From NCBI GenBank assembly GCA_023213315.1, contig JAKCPI010000416.1, forward strand, positions 52,973-116,972: a stretch of 64,000 nt of DNA. The letters are read 5' to 3'. Shown in pieces: positions 63,866-64,000 of the stretch. The stretch comes from Euborellia annulipes (Eukaryota > Arthropoda > Insecta > Dermaptera > Anisolabididae). The position numbers and the translations under genes are program-made. The first letter of the stretch is position 1; each line of letters opens with the position of its first letter. Under the pieces are notes generated by a model. That model saw only the letters and a list, made by a program, of their open reading frames with translations, did no database searches and was not told the origin of the DNA.

Positions 63866-64000
63866 CCGAATATGTCAATTTCATTTAATATCTTCCTAAC
63901 CTTTCTATTTTTAAATTAATTTTAATCACTCAATCTTTTAAATCATTTTATTTATTTTAATGATATTTACTTTTAATTTCAGATGTGATTTGATTCAAAC
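63866..64000 (+). repeat. Second copy of the 63133-63267 block
   Basis: GAATATGTCAATTTCATTTA through TTTCAGATGTGATTTG matches the first copy 733 bp earlier. It is cut by the window edge, so the duplicated unit may be longer. Confidence 0.9.

Overview
The window is strongly AT-rich animal DNA, with GT-AG introns, C2H2 zinc-finger genes, jockey-like LINE remnants and hundreds of bases of nested non-autonomous transposons per kilobase-scale interval. Nothing in it looks bacterial, organellar or viral. The repeat style suggests an arthropod, plausibly a hemipteran insect, but no sequence here fixes the species and that is inference only.

Genes are few. Two paralogous, three-exon zinc-finger genes (42574-43709 and 47855-49236) lie in a direct duplication. 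Copy 1 has five intact C2H2 fingers. Copy 2 has eight, one of them broken, and ends at a nonsense codon inside a ninth. A second possible gene is a chain of small exons from 53112 rightward whose reading frame stays open across splice junctions (85-111 aa) and which has several alternative, duplicated 3' exons. Two core-promoter-like sites (about 5901 plus; about 39140 minus) may drive unrecognised or non-coding transcripts.

The rest is mobile DNA, and most stretches can be assigned. Left part (1-9000): a mariner-type MITE, a non-autonomous Helitron of about 4 kb whose body is a 117-bp tandem array, and the first full copy of a dispersed element with a hairpin at each end (called DH here; at least a dozen copies). 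Middle (9900-42000): foldback elements, hAT MITEs with exact 8-bp target duplications, TA-flanked mariner/Tigger MITEs, and a palindrome of about 1 kb with another MITE sitting exactly on its dyad. Zinc-finger region (42000-52200): the gene duplication, tandem jockey/RT pseudogene units, and a 2.1-kb insertion. Right part (52200-64000): the small-exon locus, tRNA-derived SINEs, a LINE/SINE/hAT nest, tandem duplications and a 27-bp minisatellite.

The most interesting system is a set of palindromic retroelements with 10-13 bp target duplications that carry hammerhead-ribozyme-like motifs (CUGANGA, helix II, GAAA, NUH cleavage triplet, complementary stem I). Four copies look structurally intact and others are decayed. 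This matches what is known of Penelope-like elements and retrozymes. In the elements with two motif copies, usually only one arm is intact.
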